A program made the position numbers and the translations under genes. A stretch of 64,000 bases of DNA from JBBIRW01 sp037441565. Lineage in GTDB: Bacteria > Desulfobacterota > JBBIRW01. Shown one piece after another: positions 24,965 through 32,739 of the stretch; position 1 is the first letter of the stretch, and each line of letters opens with the position of its first letter. The notes beneath the pieces were generated by a model. That model had not been told where the DNA came from. It was given only the letters and a program-made list of their open reading frames with translations, and did no database searches. The stretch covers positions 248,001-312,000 of the forward strand of contig JBBIRW010000001.1 in the NCBI GenBank assembly GCA_037441565.1, in the 5' to 3' direction.

Positions 24965-25884
24965 TAGGAAGGATTCAGAAATATAGCTGGAAGGATATTT
25001 CGAAGGATGAACTTGTTTATTCAGGGCACCTTGCATGTGCAGGCTGCGGAGCAGCACTTGCAATGAGGATTGCACTTAAAGCGCTGGGGAAAGATATAGT
25101 AATAATAGTTCCTGCAAGTTGCTGGTCTGTTATTGATGGGATATATCCATTTCATGCTCTCAAAGTGAATTTTATACATACTGCCTTTGAAACTGCTCCT
25201 TCAGTGGCAACAGGACTGAAGAGGGGTTTGATCATGAAAGGAGAAAAGAAAAAGACAGTTGTTTCATGGGCAGGTGATGGAGCTACATTTGATATTGGAT
25301 TGCAGGCATTATCTTCTGCAGCTGAAAGGAATGAGGATATAATTTATATTTGCTATGATAATGAAGGATATATGAATACGGGTTCCCAGAGCAGTTCATC
25401 AACACCTTATGGTGCGACAACTGGAACAACTCCAGCAACATTTTCCAGGGAAAACAGAAAAAAAGATATCATAGGAATAATGGCTGCGCATCAAATTCCA
25501 TATATCGCAACTGCATCAGTTGCTTTTCCTGAGGATATGACGAGGAAGATCATCAGAGCAAAGCAAATAAAAGGATTTCGATTTTTACATATCCTTTCCC
25601 CTTGTCCAGTCGGATGGGGATTTGATAGTGAACTAACAGTTGAGATTGCGAGACTTGCTGTTGAGACAAGACTTTTCCCCCTTATTGAAATATATAAAGG
25701 AATTGAACTTTGCATAACCTATGAACCATCAGGGGAAAGTATCAGGAAATATCTCAGACTACAGAAGAGATTTTCACATCTTAAGGATAAGGATATCAGA
25801 ATGATTCAGAAGACTGTTAATAGAAACTGGGAAAACCTCATCCGCAATGTATCCATTTGGAAAAAGAAGACGGAGGATCCTTGA
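24952..25884 (+). CDS. porB: 2-oxoacid:ferredoxin oxidoreductase, beta subunit
   Basis: This 310-residue subunit binds thiamine diphosphate (AGDGATFDIGLQAL with GDG at 108-110, and DNEGYMNTGSQSSS-type residues, shown in part). Four cysteines, Cys29, Cys32, Cys57 and Cys218, match the proximal [4Fe-4S] ligands of pyruvate:ferredoxin oxidoreductases. STPYGATTGTTP follows the cofactor site as in pyruvate enzymes. It overlaps porA by 13 bases and the MoaD-like start by four. Confidence 0.94.
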   Translation: MDKLIGRIQKYSWKDISKDELVYSGHLACAGCGAALAMRIALKALGKDIVIIVPASCWSVIDGIYPFHALKVNFIHTAFETAPSVATGLKRGLIMKGEKKKTVVSWAGDGATFDIGLQALSSAAERNEDIIYICYDNEGYMNTGSQSSSSTPYGATTGTTPATFSRENRKKDIIGIMAAHQIPYIATASVAFPEDMTRKIIRAKQIKGFRFLHILSPCPVGWGFDSELTVEIARLAVETRLFPLIEIYKGIELCITYEPSGESIRKYLRLQKRFSHLKDKDIRMIQKTVNRNWENLIRNVSIWKKKTEDP

Positions 25885-26129
25885 AGGTAGAGGTTAAGGC
25901 ATACGGACATCTCAGAAATCATTTTATAAAGAGATTCGGGGGAGATAGTATTATTCTGGATATAAATGAAAAAACGCCCCTTTCAGAGTTAATTGATAAA
26001 TTAGATATTTCGCGGGACCAATATCATATTATACTTGTAAATGGTCTTCACGTTGATATGAAAACGGAGCTTAAAGAAGGAGATACAGTTGCAATATTCC
26101 CTCCGATTGCGGGTGGAGTGCTTCTTTGA
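25881..26129 (+). CDS. MoaD/ThiS-like ubiquitin-fold protein with residues after the GG
   Basis: The protein has 82 residues from TTG at 25881, four bases after GGAGG, and overlaps porB by TTGA; a longer reading from 25857 lacks a site. The fold is MoaD-like (VEVKAYGHLRNHF, ILVNG, LKEGDTVAIFPPIAGG). MoaD and ThiS end in a free Gly-Gly that is activated by an E1-like enzyme; here the Gly-Gly is followed by VLL, so the tail would need trimming or is not used as a sulfur carrier. The gene sits at the end of the Por operon, as do MoaD-like genes near aldehyde:ferredoxin oxidoreductases in archaea, but no AOR or E1 gene is nearby. Confidence 0.75.
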   Translation: MKVEVKAYGHLRNHFIKRFGGDSIILDINEKTPLSELIDKLDISRDQYHIILVNGLHVDMKTELKEGDTVAIFPPIAGGVLL

Positions 26130-26156
26130 GAAAAGCAGATTAAATTTGGAAATAAA

Positions 26157-26585
26157 ATGGATGTGGTACCATTAAGAGGACATCATCTTCTTTGTTTATG
26201 TGCATTTGAGGGCAAAGGTTATGACTCAAAATTTGTTGAGAATATGTTCAGGATCTACAATGAACTTAAATTACATCCGGAGAAGGAGATAATCCTGATA
26301 GAACAGCCAGACCCGATCTGTTTTAAATGTCCTAACTTTTCAAACGGAAGGTGTAAGATATATGGAAGGGACCATGAAGCAAATATTGTCTCAAGAGACA
26401 GAAAGGTTTTCCAGATTATTGGTTTATCCCCGGGCACAAGATTAAATAACAGGGAGATATTCAAGAAACTGAGCCAGAAGATAAGAAAGGAAGATATTCC
26501 CTCGATATGTGGAAATTGTATGTGGATTGATATATGCAGATTTAAATTTAATCCTCATGTCTTTTTGGATAACATCAATGAATAA
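26157..26585 (+). CDS. DUF1284 domain protein
   Basis: This 142-residue protein matches DUF1284 (VPLRGHHLLCLCAFEGKGY at the start). Conserved cysteines PDPICFKCPNFSNGRC and SICGNCMWIDIC could bind a metal or iron-sulfur cluster, with the GRDHE segment in between. The function of the family is unknown. It overlaps the NTPase gene by eight bases (ATGAATAA), so the two may work together. It starts 27 bases after the MoaD-like gene. Confidence 0.85.
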   Translation: MDVVPLRGHHLLCLCAFEGKGYDSKFVENMFRIYNELKLHPEKEIILIEQPDPICFKCPNFSNGRCKIYGRDHEANIVSRDRKVFQIIGLSPGTRLNNREIFKKLSQKIRKEDIPSICGNCMWIDICRFKFNPHVFLDNINE

Positions 26586-27102
26586 AAAAAATTTCTTCAT
26601 CACAGGAAGACCAGGGATAGGCAAAACAACAATGATTAAAAGATTGATCAAGGATTTAAAGCTTGATGCGGGTGGATTCTACACAGAAGAGATAAGGGAA
26701 CAGGGGATAAGAAAGGGATTCAGGATCAGATCAATCTCAGGCGAAGAAGGGATATTTGCACATGTAAACATTGAAACGCCATACAGGGTTAGTAAATATG
26801 GCATTGATATACAGATCCTTAACACGATAGGTGTTAAGGCGATAGATGATGCCATTGAGAAGAATACAGTAGTGATAATTGATGAAATCGGCAGGATGGA
26901 AATATTTTCCCCTGATTTTCAAAAGGCTGTTGTAAGGGCACTTAATTCTAAAAAGCCTGTGCTTGGAGTTATTCAGCAGAGAGAAAATCCATTCCTTGAT
27001 TCGATAAGAAGAAGAGAAGATGTTGAGCTATTCTGCCTTAAGGAAAATACACATGAAGAAATTTTTCAGATGATAAAAAAGAGAATCAAGGGGATAATTT
27101 GA
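26578..27102 (+). CDS. THEP1-type nucleoside-triphosphatase (NTPase)
   Basis: The protein (174 residues from ATG 26578) has Walker A GRPGIGKTT (10-18), the AGGFYTEEIRE segment and Walker B IDEIGRMEIFSPDF, all typical of THEP1-like NTPases of thermophiles. These hydrolyse ATP, GTP and other NTPs slowly; their physiological role is unknown. A longer upstream reading exists, but the family consensus begins MNKKNFFITG, and ATG 26578 gives a neat overlap with the DUF1284 stop. Confidence 0.9.
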   Translation: MNKKNFFITGRPGIGKTTMIKRLIKDLKLDAGGFYTEEIREQGIRKGFRIRSISGEEGIFAHVNIETPYRVSKYGIDIQILNTIGVKAIDDAIEKNTVVIIDEIGRMEIFSPDFQKAVVRALNSKKPVLGVIQQRENPFLDSIRRREDVELFCLKENTHEEIFQMIKKRIKGII

Positions 27103-27166
27103 AAACGTTCTTGACAATTTCACATGGCGTTGATAGCTTACAAAAAAGCTTACAAGGAGGGCTTAT

Positions 27167-27388
27167 ATGAGTGAGAAAATTTTTATAGATGAGGATACAT
27201 CTCCGGAAGAGGCAATAAGAATCGCCATTGAAAGGGAAAAGAAGGCCTATGAGTTTTATATGAATGCAGCAAAGATCGTTAAGTTTCCCGGCGGAAAGGA
27301 GATGTTTGAATTCCTTGCAAGGGAGGAACTTCACCATAGAGAACTTCTTGAAAAAGAGTATGATAAGCATATAAGAAAAGATTATTGA
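27167..27388 (+). CDS. Short ferritin-like (half-rubrerythrin) protein
   Basis: The protein has 73 residues, half the size of a ferritin-like four-helix bundle. Helices with EREKKAYEFYMNAA and then EELHHRELLEKEYDKHI provide a Glu and an ExxH ligand pair, so a di-iron site would need a dimer or pairing with another chain. Such proteins occur in anaerobes and may scavenge peroxide or sense iron. AAGGAGG precedes the ATG. The upstream 64 bases contain AAAAAAGCTT repeats but no clear regulatory site. Confidence 0.75.
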   Translation: MSEKIFIDEDTSPEEAIRIAIEREKKAYEFYMNAAKIVKFPGGKEMFEFLAREELHHRELLEKEYDKHIRKDY

Positions 27389-27400
27389 TAGGGAAAGAGG

Positions 27401-28141
27401 ATGAAAAGGATAGCAATATTGGGGGAATTCAGGGAGGCTATAAAAATAAGGGAAGGGCTTACAAAGATTGGAAGACCACTGTTGATTGATATATTTAATG
27501 ATGAAGAAAAATTTTTGAAGGAATATGAGAAAGGGTATTTTGAAATAACAATTCTTACCAGAGGCTCCATATTAAATGAAAGTATCGAGCTTTTGAAAAT
27601 ACCCGAAAGGATCAAAAAGAAAAGGACCTCGGGAAAAATTATATATCTCGGAAGGTTTAAGGCAGAAAGGGAAGAGGCATTAAAGAGTGGTGTTGATGTC
27701 TTTATCGATATGGATGACCCATCCCTGTTTGAAAGGATAGGCAGAGCACTTGATAAACCGCGTCTTGCTGTTAATTCATGGCATTACTATCATGTATTGA
27801 AGGATCAGTGGGTAAACATCATCCTTTTTTCTTCAGTTATAGGAGATAGGGATGTACTGGTTTCATTTAAACCCCACATCATTTTGATATCATCAGAAAG
27901 AGTTTCTGAAAGTGAACTCGATGGTATTCTTGAAATTAGAAATGCTCTTCCTTACTCAGAAGTTATCCTTATTCATGAGCTGGAAAGAGAAGAATTTGGA
28001 GCTGAGGCATTAAGGCACGGCTTTACGGATGTTTATGATGAAAGAGAGGGGCAAGAGGCGATAAAAGAAAAGATAATAAATAAGCTAAATAGAAAGTGGA
28101 TGGATGAAATAAATATGGAGGTAAAAAGAGAAGATGCCTAA
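27401..28141 (+). CDS. Receiver-like protein without phospho-acceptor, two tandem alpha/beta halves
   Basis: This 246-residue protein is not recognised as a named family. Residues 1-115 begin MKRIAILGEFREAIKIREGL and look like an alpha/beta domain; residues 150-245 follow a receiver fold (KPHIILISSERVSESELDG, ALRHGFTDVYD) with Ser where Asp would be phosphorylated. No output domain is visible. The gene is followed by fabH with an eight-base overlap. A regulatory or scaffolding role is possible, but the sequence gives no partner. Confidence 0.55.
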   Translation: MKRIAILGEFREAIKIREGLTKIGRPLLIDIFNDEEKFLKEYEKGYFEITILTRGSILNESIELLKIPERIKKKRTSGKIIYLGRFKAEREEALKSGVDVFIDMDDPSLFERIGRALDKPRLAVNSWHYYHVLKDQWVNIILFSSVIGDRDVLVSFKPHIILISSERVSESELDGILEIRNALPYSEVILIHELEREEFGAEALRHGFTDVYDEREGQEAIKEKIINKLNRKWMDEINMEVKREDA

Positions 28142-29117
28142 ATTGTGTTATATTAAAGGGATGGGTTTATATGTGCCGAAGAAAATCCTGACAAATAAGG
28201 ATCTCGAAAAAATGGTTGATACCTCCGATGAATGGATTATCACGAGGACTGGAATAAGGGAAAGAAGAATCGCATCTGACGATGAGAATTCATCGGATCT
28301 GGGTGTGAGGGCTTCGATCAAAGCACTTGAAAATGCAGCTATCAGGGCGGAGGAGCTGGATCTAATTGTAGTTGGAACAGCAACTCCTGATATGCTTTTT
28401 CCATCAACTGCCTGCATTATACAGGGAAGGATAGGGGCTACCAAAGCAGCAGCATTTGACCTTTCAGCAGGGTGTTCCGGATTTATATACGCACTGGCTG
28501 TTGCTGATAGTCTTTTGAAATGTTGCAACTGGAAATATGCATTGGTGGTGGGAACGGAGACACTCTCAAGGGTTGTTGATTGGGAAGATAGAAATACCTG
28601 TGTACTTTTTGGAGATGGAGCAGGGGCAGTGGTGCTTGAACTTCATGAGGGAGAAAGGGGTATTCTTTCTACCCATATACATTCAGATGGGTCCAATTGG
28701 GAAATCCTTTATCTTCCTGGTATAGGGGCAAAATATCCACCTTCACCGAAAATCATAGAGGCAAGACTTCCCTATATAAAAATGCAGGGAAGGGAAGTTT
28801 TCAAAATTGCGGTAAAAGCACTTGCTGATGTGATAATTGAGGGTCTGGAGAAGAATGGTCTAAAGGAATCTGATATTTCCCTTCTTATCTGCCATCAGGC
28901 AAATTTAAGGATAATTGAAGCAACAGCGAAAAGGCTTGGATTAACCATGGAAAGGGTTTATGTGAATATTGACAGATACGGCAATACCTCCTCAGCCTCC
29001 ATACCGATAGCGCTTTATGAGGCCCTTGCAATGGGGTTAATAAAGCCCGGGGATATAGTGGTACTTAATGCATTTGGTGCCGGTCTTACATGGGCGTCTG
29101 CAATCATCAGATGGTAA
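28134..29117 (+). CDS. fabH: 3-oxoacyl-[ACP] synthase III
   Basis: The protein (327 residues) has the KAS III triad: Cys114 in DLSAGCSGFIYAL, His254 in ICHQANLRI and Asn284 in DRYGNTSSAS. It would start fatty-acid synthesis by condensing an acyl-CoA primer with malonyl-ACP. The start TSDEWIITRTGIRERR segment is typical of FabH. The eight-base overlap with the upstream receiver-like gene is unusual for fabH, and no plsX or fabD follows; the next gene is ftsH after 100 bases. Confidence 0.94.
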   Translation: MPKLCYIKGMGLYVPKKILTNKDLEKMVDTSDEWIITRTGIRERRIASDDENSSDLGVRASIKALENAAIRAEELDLIVVGTATPDMLFPSTACIIQGRIGATKAAAFDLSAGCSGFIYALAVADSLLKCCNWKYALVVGTETLSRVVDWEDRNTCVLFGDGAGAVVLELHEGERGILSTHIHSDGSNWEILYLPGIGAKYPPSPKIIEARLPYIKMQGREVFKIAVKALADVIIEGLEKNGLKESDISLLICHQANLRIIEATAKRLGLTMERVYVNIDRYGNTSSASIPIALYEALAMGLIKPGDIVVLNAFGAGLTWASAIIRW

Positions 29118-29138
29118 AAAGGCCCCAGTGTATTCATA

Positions 29139-29200
29139 TTAGAATTCTAAAATTGACAGGGAGATAGAATTCGGGTTAAATTAGTATTAGAATTTTATCT
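29139..29200 (+). repeat. Palindrome and TAGAATT repeats before ftsH
   Basis: A perfect 12-base palindrome TTAGAATTCTAA lies at 29139-29150. Similar TAGAATT units recur at about 29164-29170 and 29187-29193. They flank the -35/-10 elements of the ftsH promoter and may be operator half-sites for an unknown regulator; no known heat-shock element such as CIRCE is visible. Confidence 0.3.
29153..29181 (+). promoter_or_regulatory. Promoter of ftsH
   Basis: A consensus -35 TTGACA (29153-29158) is spaced 17 bases from a -10-like TTAAAT (29176-29181), about 36 bases before the ftsH ATG. A sigma70-type promoter is the reading. The GAGAG site before the ATG is weak. Confidence 0.6.
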
Positions 29201-29217
29201 TGTAAAATCCCTGAGAG

Positions 29218-31023
29218 ATGAAGAATTATAACATAATAAATAAAAACCACATAAGCTGGCTGATTGTTTTACTGATGATAATTTTTCTTTTCAACTTTCT
29301 AAATCAGCCAAGGAGTCAGCAGGAGAAAATAACATACAGTGATTTTTTGAATCTCCTCGAACAAGGGAAAATCGCCGAGGTTACCATTCAGGGAAACAAC
29401 ATCCACGGAAAGGAAAGGGATGGAAAGGAGTTCAAGACATATATCCCCAATGATCCTGATCTTATAAAAATACTCCGTCAGAAGAATATTAAGATCATTG
29501 TGAAACCCGAGGATTCATCTCCGTGGTATATGAACATATTGGTCTCATGGTTCCCAATGCTCCTCCTCATAGCGGTATGGATCTATTTCATGAGGCAGAT
29601 GCAGGCGGGATCAGGTAGTGCAATGTCTTTCAGCAAAAGCAGGGCTAAACTTGTTGCTGACACCCAGAAGAGGGTAACATTCAATGATGTTGCAGGGATT
29701 GAAGAAGCAAAGGAAGAGTTGCAGGAGATAATTGCATTCCTGAGGGATCCTCAGAAGTTTACAAAACTTGGTGGAAAGATACCAAAAGGGGTTCTTCTTG
29801 TTGGACCTCCTGGGACCGGTAAAACACTCCTTGCAAGAGCTATTGCAGGTGAAGCGGGTGTTCCCTTCTTCAGCATAAGTGGATCCGATTTTGTTGAACT
29901 GTTTGTCGGGGTTGGGGCTGCAAGGGTAAGGGATCTATTTACTCAGGCAAAAAAGAATGCGCCCTGCATTGTGTTTATCGATGAGATCGATGCAGTAGGC
30001 AGATACAGGGGTGCGGGTCTTGGAGGGGGTCATGATGAAAGGGAGCAGACGCTCAACCAGCTTCTTGTTGAAATGGATGGTTTTGAGGCAAATCAGGGAG
30101 TTATTGTAATTGCTGCGACAAATAGACCGGATGTTCTTGATCCCGCTTTACTCAGACCGGGGAGATTTGACAGACATGTAATTCTCCCGAAACCTGATAT
30201 AAAAGGAAGGGAGGCTATCTTAAGGATTCATACAAAGGGGAAACCGCTTGGTGCTGATGTGGATCTCACTGTGATCGCAAGGGGGACACCTGGTTTTTCC
30301 GGAGCTGATCTTGCAAATCTTGTAAATGAGGCAACGCTTATTGCTGCGAGGAAAAACAAAAATGTAATAGAGATGGAGGATTTTGAGCTCGCAAAGGATA
30401 AGGTCCTCATGGGAACGGAAAGAAGAAGCCTTGTTATAAGCGAGGAGGAAAAGAGATCCATTGCATATCATGAAGCTGGACATGCACTTATTGCAAAGAT
30501 GATACCCGGAACAGATCCGATCCATAAGGTAACCATCATACCCCGGGGGATGGCACTTGGCGCCACACAACAGCTTCCGATCGATGAGAGGCATAATTAT
30601 ACAAAAGAATACCTTCTCAACAGTATATGTATAATTCTCGGGGGAAGGGTAGCGGAGGAGATCGTATTAAATCAGATAACAACCGGTGCATCCAATGATA
30701 TAGAGAGGGCAACAGAGATCGCAAGGAAGATGGTTTGTGAGTGGGGAATGAGTGAAAAATTTGGTCCACTGAGTTTTGGAAAAAAGGAAGAGCAGATATT
30801 TCTTGGAAAGGAACTGATCAGACACAAGGATTACAGTGAAGAGACCGCTGTTGAAATTGACAAAGAGGTAAAAGAAATAGTAAATAGATGCTATGAGAGA
30901 GCACGAAAGATAATCACTGAGAATATTGATAAGCTACACAAACTCGCCCAGGCTCTTCTGGATAAGGAAACGCTGGATGGTAATGAAATAGAGAGAATTA
31001 TAGGTGTGGCACAGCCCACATAA
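29218..31023 (+). CDS. ftsH: ATP-dependent zinc metalloprotease FtsH
   Basis: This 601-residue membrane protease has two transmembrane segments (about 12-28 and 105-125) with a small periplasmic domain between them. The AAA module has Walker A GPPGTGKT (196-203) and Walker B FIDEIDAV; the zinc-protease motif is HEAGH (418-422). It degrades membrane and short-lived cytosolic proteins. The N-terminus and length are normal. A clear promoter upstream indicates that it is transcribed separately from fabH. Confidence 0.97.
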   Translation: MKNYNIINKNHISWLIVLLMIIFLFNFLNQPRSQQEKITYSDFLNLLEQGKIAEVTIQGNNIHGKERDGKEFKTYIPNDPDLIKILRQKNIKIIVKPEDSSPWYMNILVSWFPMLLLIAVWIYFMRQMQAGSGSAMSFSKSRAKLVADTQKRVTFNDVAGIEEAKEELQEIIAFLRDPQKFTKLGGKIPKGVLLVGPPGTGKTLLARAIAGEAGVPFFSISGSDFVELFVGVGAARVRDLFTQAKKNAPCIVFIDEIDAVGRYRGAGLGGGHDEREQTLNQLLVEMDGFEANQGVIVIAATNRPDVLDPALLRPGRFDRHVILPKPDIKGREAILRIHTKGKPLGADVDLTVIARGTPGFSGADLANLVNEATLIAARKNKNVIEMEDFELAKDKVLMGTERRSLVISEEEKRSIAYHEAGHALIAKMIPGTDPIHKVTIIPRGMALGATQQLPIDERHNYTKEYLLNSICIILGGRVAEEIVLNQITTGASNDIERATEIARKMVCEWGMSEKFGPLSFGKKEEQIFLGKELIRHKDYSEETAVEIDKEVKEIVNRCYERARKIITENIDKLHKLAQALLDKETLDGNEIERIIGVAQPT

Positions 31024-31067
31024 ATATTTATCTTCGAATGTCTTAGAAAATTCTTTTGGAGATTTTT

Positions 31068-32315
31068 ATGAAGGACGAGGGTATCTATCTAATAGCTCTG
31101 CAACAATTAGAAGAAGCAGCAAAGTTAATACGTCTTGACCCGGATATTCACGAGATGTTGAAACACCCAAAGAGATCGATAGAGGTTTCGGTGCCTATCA
31201 GGATGGATAATGGCAATATAAAAGTTTTCAAGGGCTTCAGGGTTCAACACAATGATGCAAGGGGTCCATGTAAGGGAGGAATAAGATATCATCCTGATGT
31301 AACATTTGATGAAGTAAAGGCACTCGCTATGTGGATGACATGGAAGACCGCGCTGATGGATCTTCCCTATGGCGGCGGTAAGGGTGGTGTTGCATGCAAT
31401 CCTAAGAAACTGTCGGTTAGTGAAAAAGAAAGATTAACAAGAAGATATACTTATATGCTTCTTGATTTTATTGGTCCAGACAAAGATATACCGGCTCCTG
31501 ATGTTTACACAGATGAACAAACAATGGCATGGATAATGGATACATACAGTATGTTTGAGGGATTCAATGTGCCAGGTGTTGTCACTGGCAAACCTGTTAG
31601 TATAGGAGGAATAGTTGGAAGAAAGGAGGCAACAGGGAGGGGTGTTTTCTATATATCAGTAGAGGTATTAAAAAGAAAAGGTATCAATCCCAAGAATGCT
31701 GTATGTGCAATCCAGGGTTTTGGAAATGTAGGCTATGTCACGGCAAGACTCCTTCACCAGGAAGGTTGTAAGATAGTAGCAGTGAGTGATTCAAAAGGTG
31801 GTGTATATAGAAAGGATGGGGTTGACCCACTGAAACTTCATGAACATAAGATGAAGACAGGAACCGTAATGGACTTTCCTGGAAGTAAAAACATAACCAA
31901 TGATGAATTACTTGAACTCGATTGCGATATGCTTATCCTTGCCGCAATGGAGGGAGCTCTCAACAGGAGCAATGCGGCAAATACCAGAGCACGAATAATA
32001 ATAGAAGGAGCAAATGGACCAACAACACCTGATGCTGATGAAATTCTCTATTCAAAAAACATCACAGTCGTTCCTGATATACTTGCGAATGGCGGTGGCG
32101 TTACGGTGAGTTATTTTGAATGGGTTCAAAATATAGAGAGGATATTCTGGACAGAACAGGAGGTAAACTTAAAACTTCACGAAAAGATGATAAAGTGTTT
32201 CAATGATGTATGGGAAATGACAAATGAGCTTAGAGTTAACATGAGAAAGGCTGCATATGCTATTGCTTTAAAAAGGGTATCAGATGCAATAATTTCGAGA
32301 GGTCTTTTTCCATAA
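31068..32315 (+). CDS. gdhA: Glutamate dehydrogenase (Glu/Leu/Phe/Val dehydrogenase family)
   Basis: The protein (415 residues from ATG 31068; the upstream TTG at 31056 overlaps the ribosome-binding GGAG) is a class I hexameric-type dehydrogenase. The catalytic lysine is Lys105 in YGGGKGGV; GPCKGGIRYHP binds the 2-oxoacid. The NAD(P) site is GFGNVGYVTARLL. It interconverts glutamate and 2-oxoglutarate plus ammonia. GDH of this archaeal/thermophile type is common in amino-acid-fermenting anaerobes. Cofactor preference cannot be read safely. Confidence 0.94.
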   Translation: MKDEGIYLIALQQLEEAAKLIRLDPDIHEMLKHPKRSIEVSVPIRMDNGNIKVFKGFRVQHNDARGPCKGGIRYHPDVTFDEVKALAMWMTWKTALMDLPYGGGKGGVACNPKKLSVSEKERLTRRYTYMLLDFIGPDKDIPAPDVYTDEQTMAWIMDTYSMFEGFNVPGVVTGKPVSIGGIVGRKEATGRGVFYISVEVLKRKGINPKNAVCAIQGFGNVGYVTARLLHQEGCKIVAVSDSKGGVYRKDGVDPLKLHEHKMKTGTVMDFPGSKNITNDELLELDCDMLILAAMEGALNRSNAANTRARIIIEGANGPTTPDADEILYSKNITVVPDILANGGGVTVSYFEWVQNIERIFWTEQEVNLKLHEKMIKCFNDVWEMTNELRVNMRKAAYAIALKRVSDAIISRGLFP

Positions 32316-32332
32316 GGGGGTCTAAATTTCAG

Positions 32333-32734
32333 ATGATAATGAAACTTGATCATATCTCTATTGCTGTGAAATCAATAGAGAAAGCCCTTTCATTCTATAA
32401 GGATGTGCTTGGGGGTCTATTATTAAGAAATATATCTGATGGTTATGATCCTAATTTCAGGTTCCTGCAGTTTATCCTTGGGGGTCATAAGTTCGAACTT
32501 ATCGAACCAATCCGGGAGGGATTCCTGGAGGAGTTTCTCAGGAAAAGGGGGGAAGGAGTTCATCATATCGGCTTCATGGTCGATGATATGGATAATGCAA
32601 TAAATTTTCTTGAAAGGAGGGGTATAAAGATAGTTGATAAATTCACAGATCCATCCGGATGGAAAACAGCATTTATTTCACCACGATCTTCATTTGGTGT
32701 TCTTATTCAGATAAATGAAATTAGAAAAAAGTAG
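32333..32734 (+). CDS. mce: Methylmalonyl-CoA epimerase
   Basis: This 133-residue VOC-fold protein begins KLDHISIAVKSIEKALSFYKD-like (shown in part), with metal ligands His in LDHISIAV, Gln/Glu in the middle and the Glu near HHIGFMVDDM. It interconverts R- and S-methylmalonyl-CoA, completing the mutase route encoded at the start of the window. It is about 28 kb from the mutase genes. ATG 32333 is used because AAGGGGG lies 12 bases upstream; 32339 is an alternative. Its end faces the minus-strand gene with only five bases between. Confidence 0.88.
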   Translation: MIMKLDHISIAVKSIEKALSFYKDVLGGLLLRNISDGYDPNFRFLQFILGGHKFELIEPIREGFLEEFLRKRGEGVHHIGFMVDDMDNAINFLERRGIKIVDKFTDPSGWKTAFISPRSSFGVLIQINEIRKK

Positions 32735-32739
32735 CAAAA

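Noticed and set aside
30220..30594. Minus-strand frame inside ftsH
   Set aside because: It overlaps the conserved HEAGH region of FtsH and has shadow-type composition.
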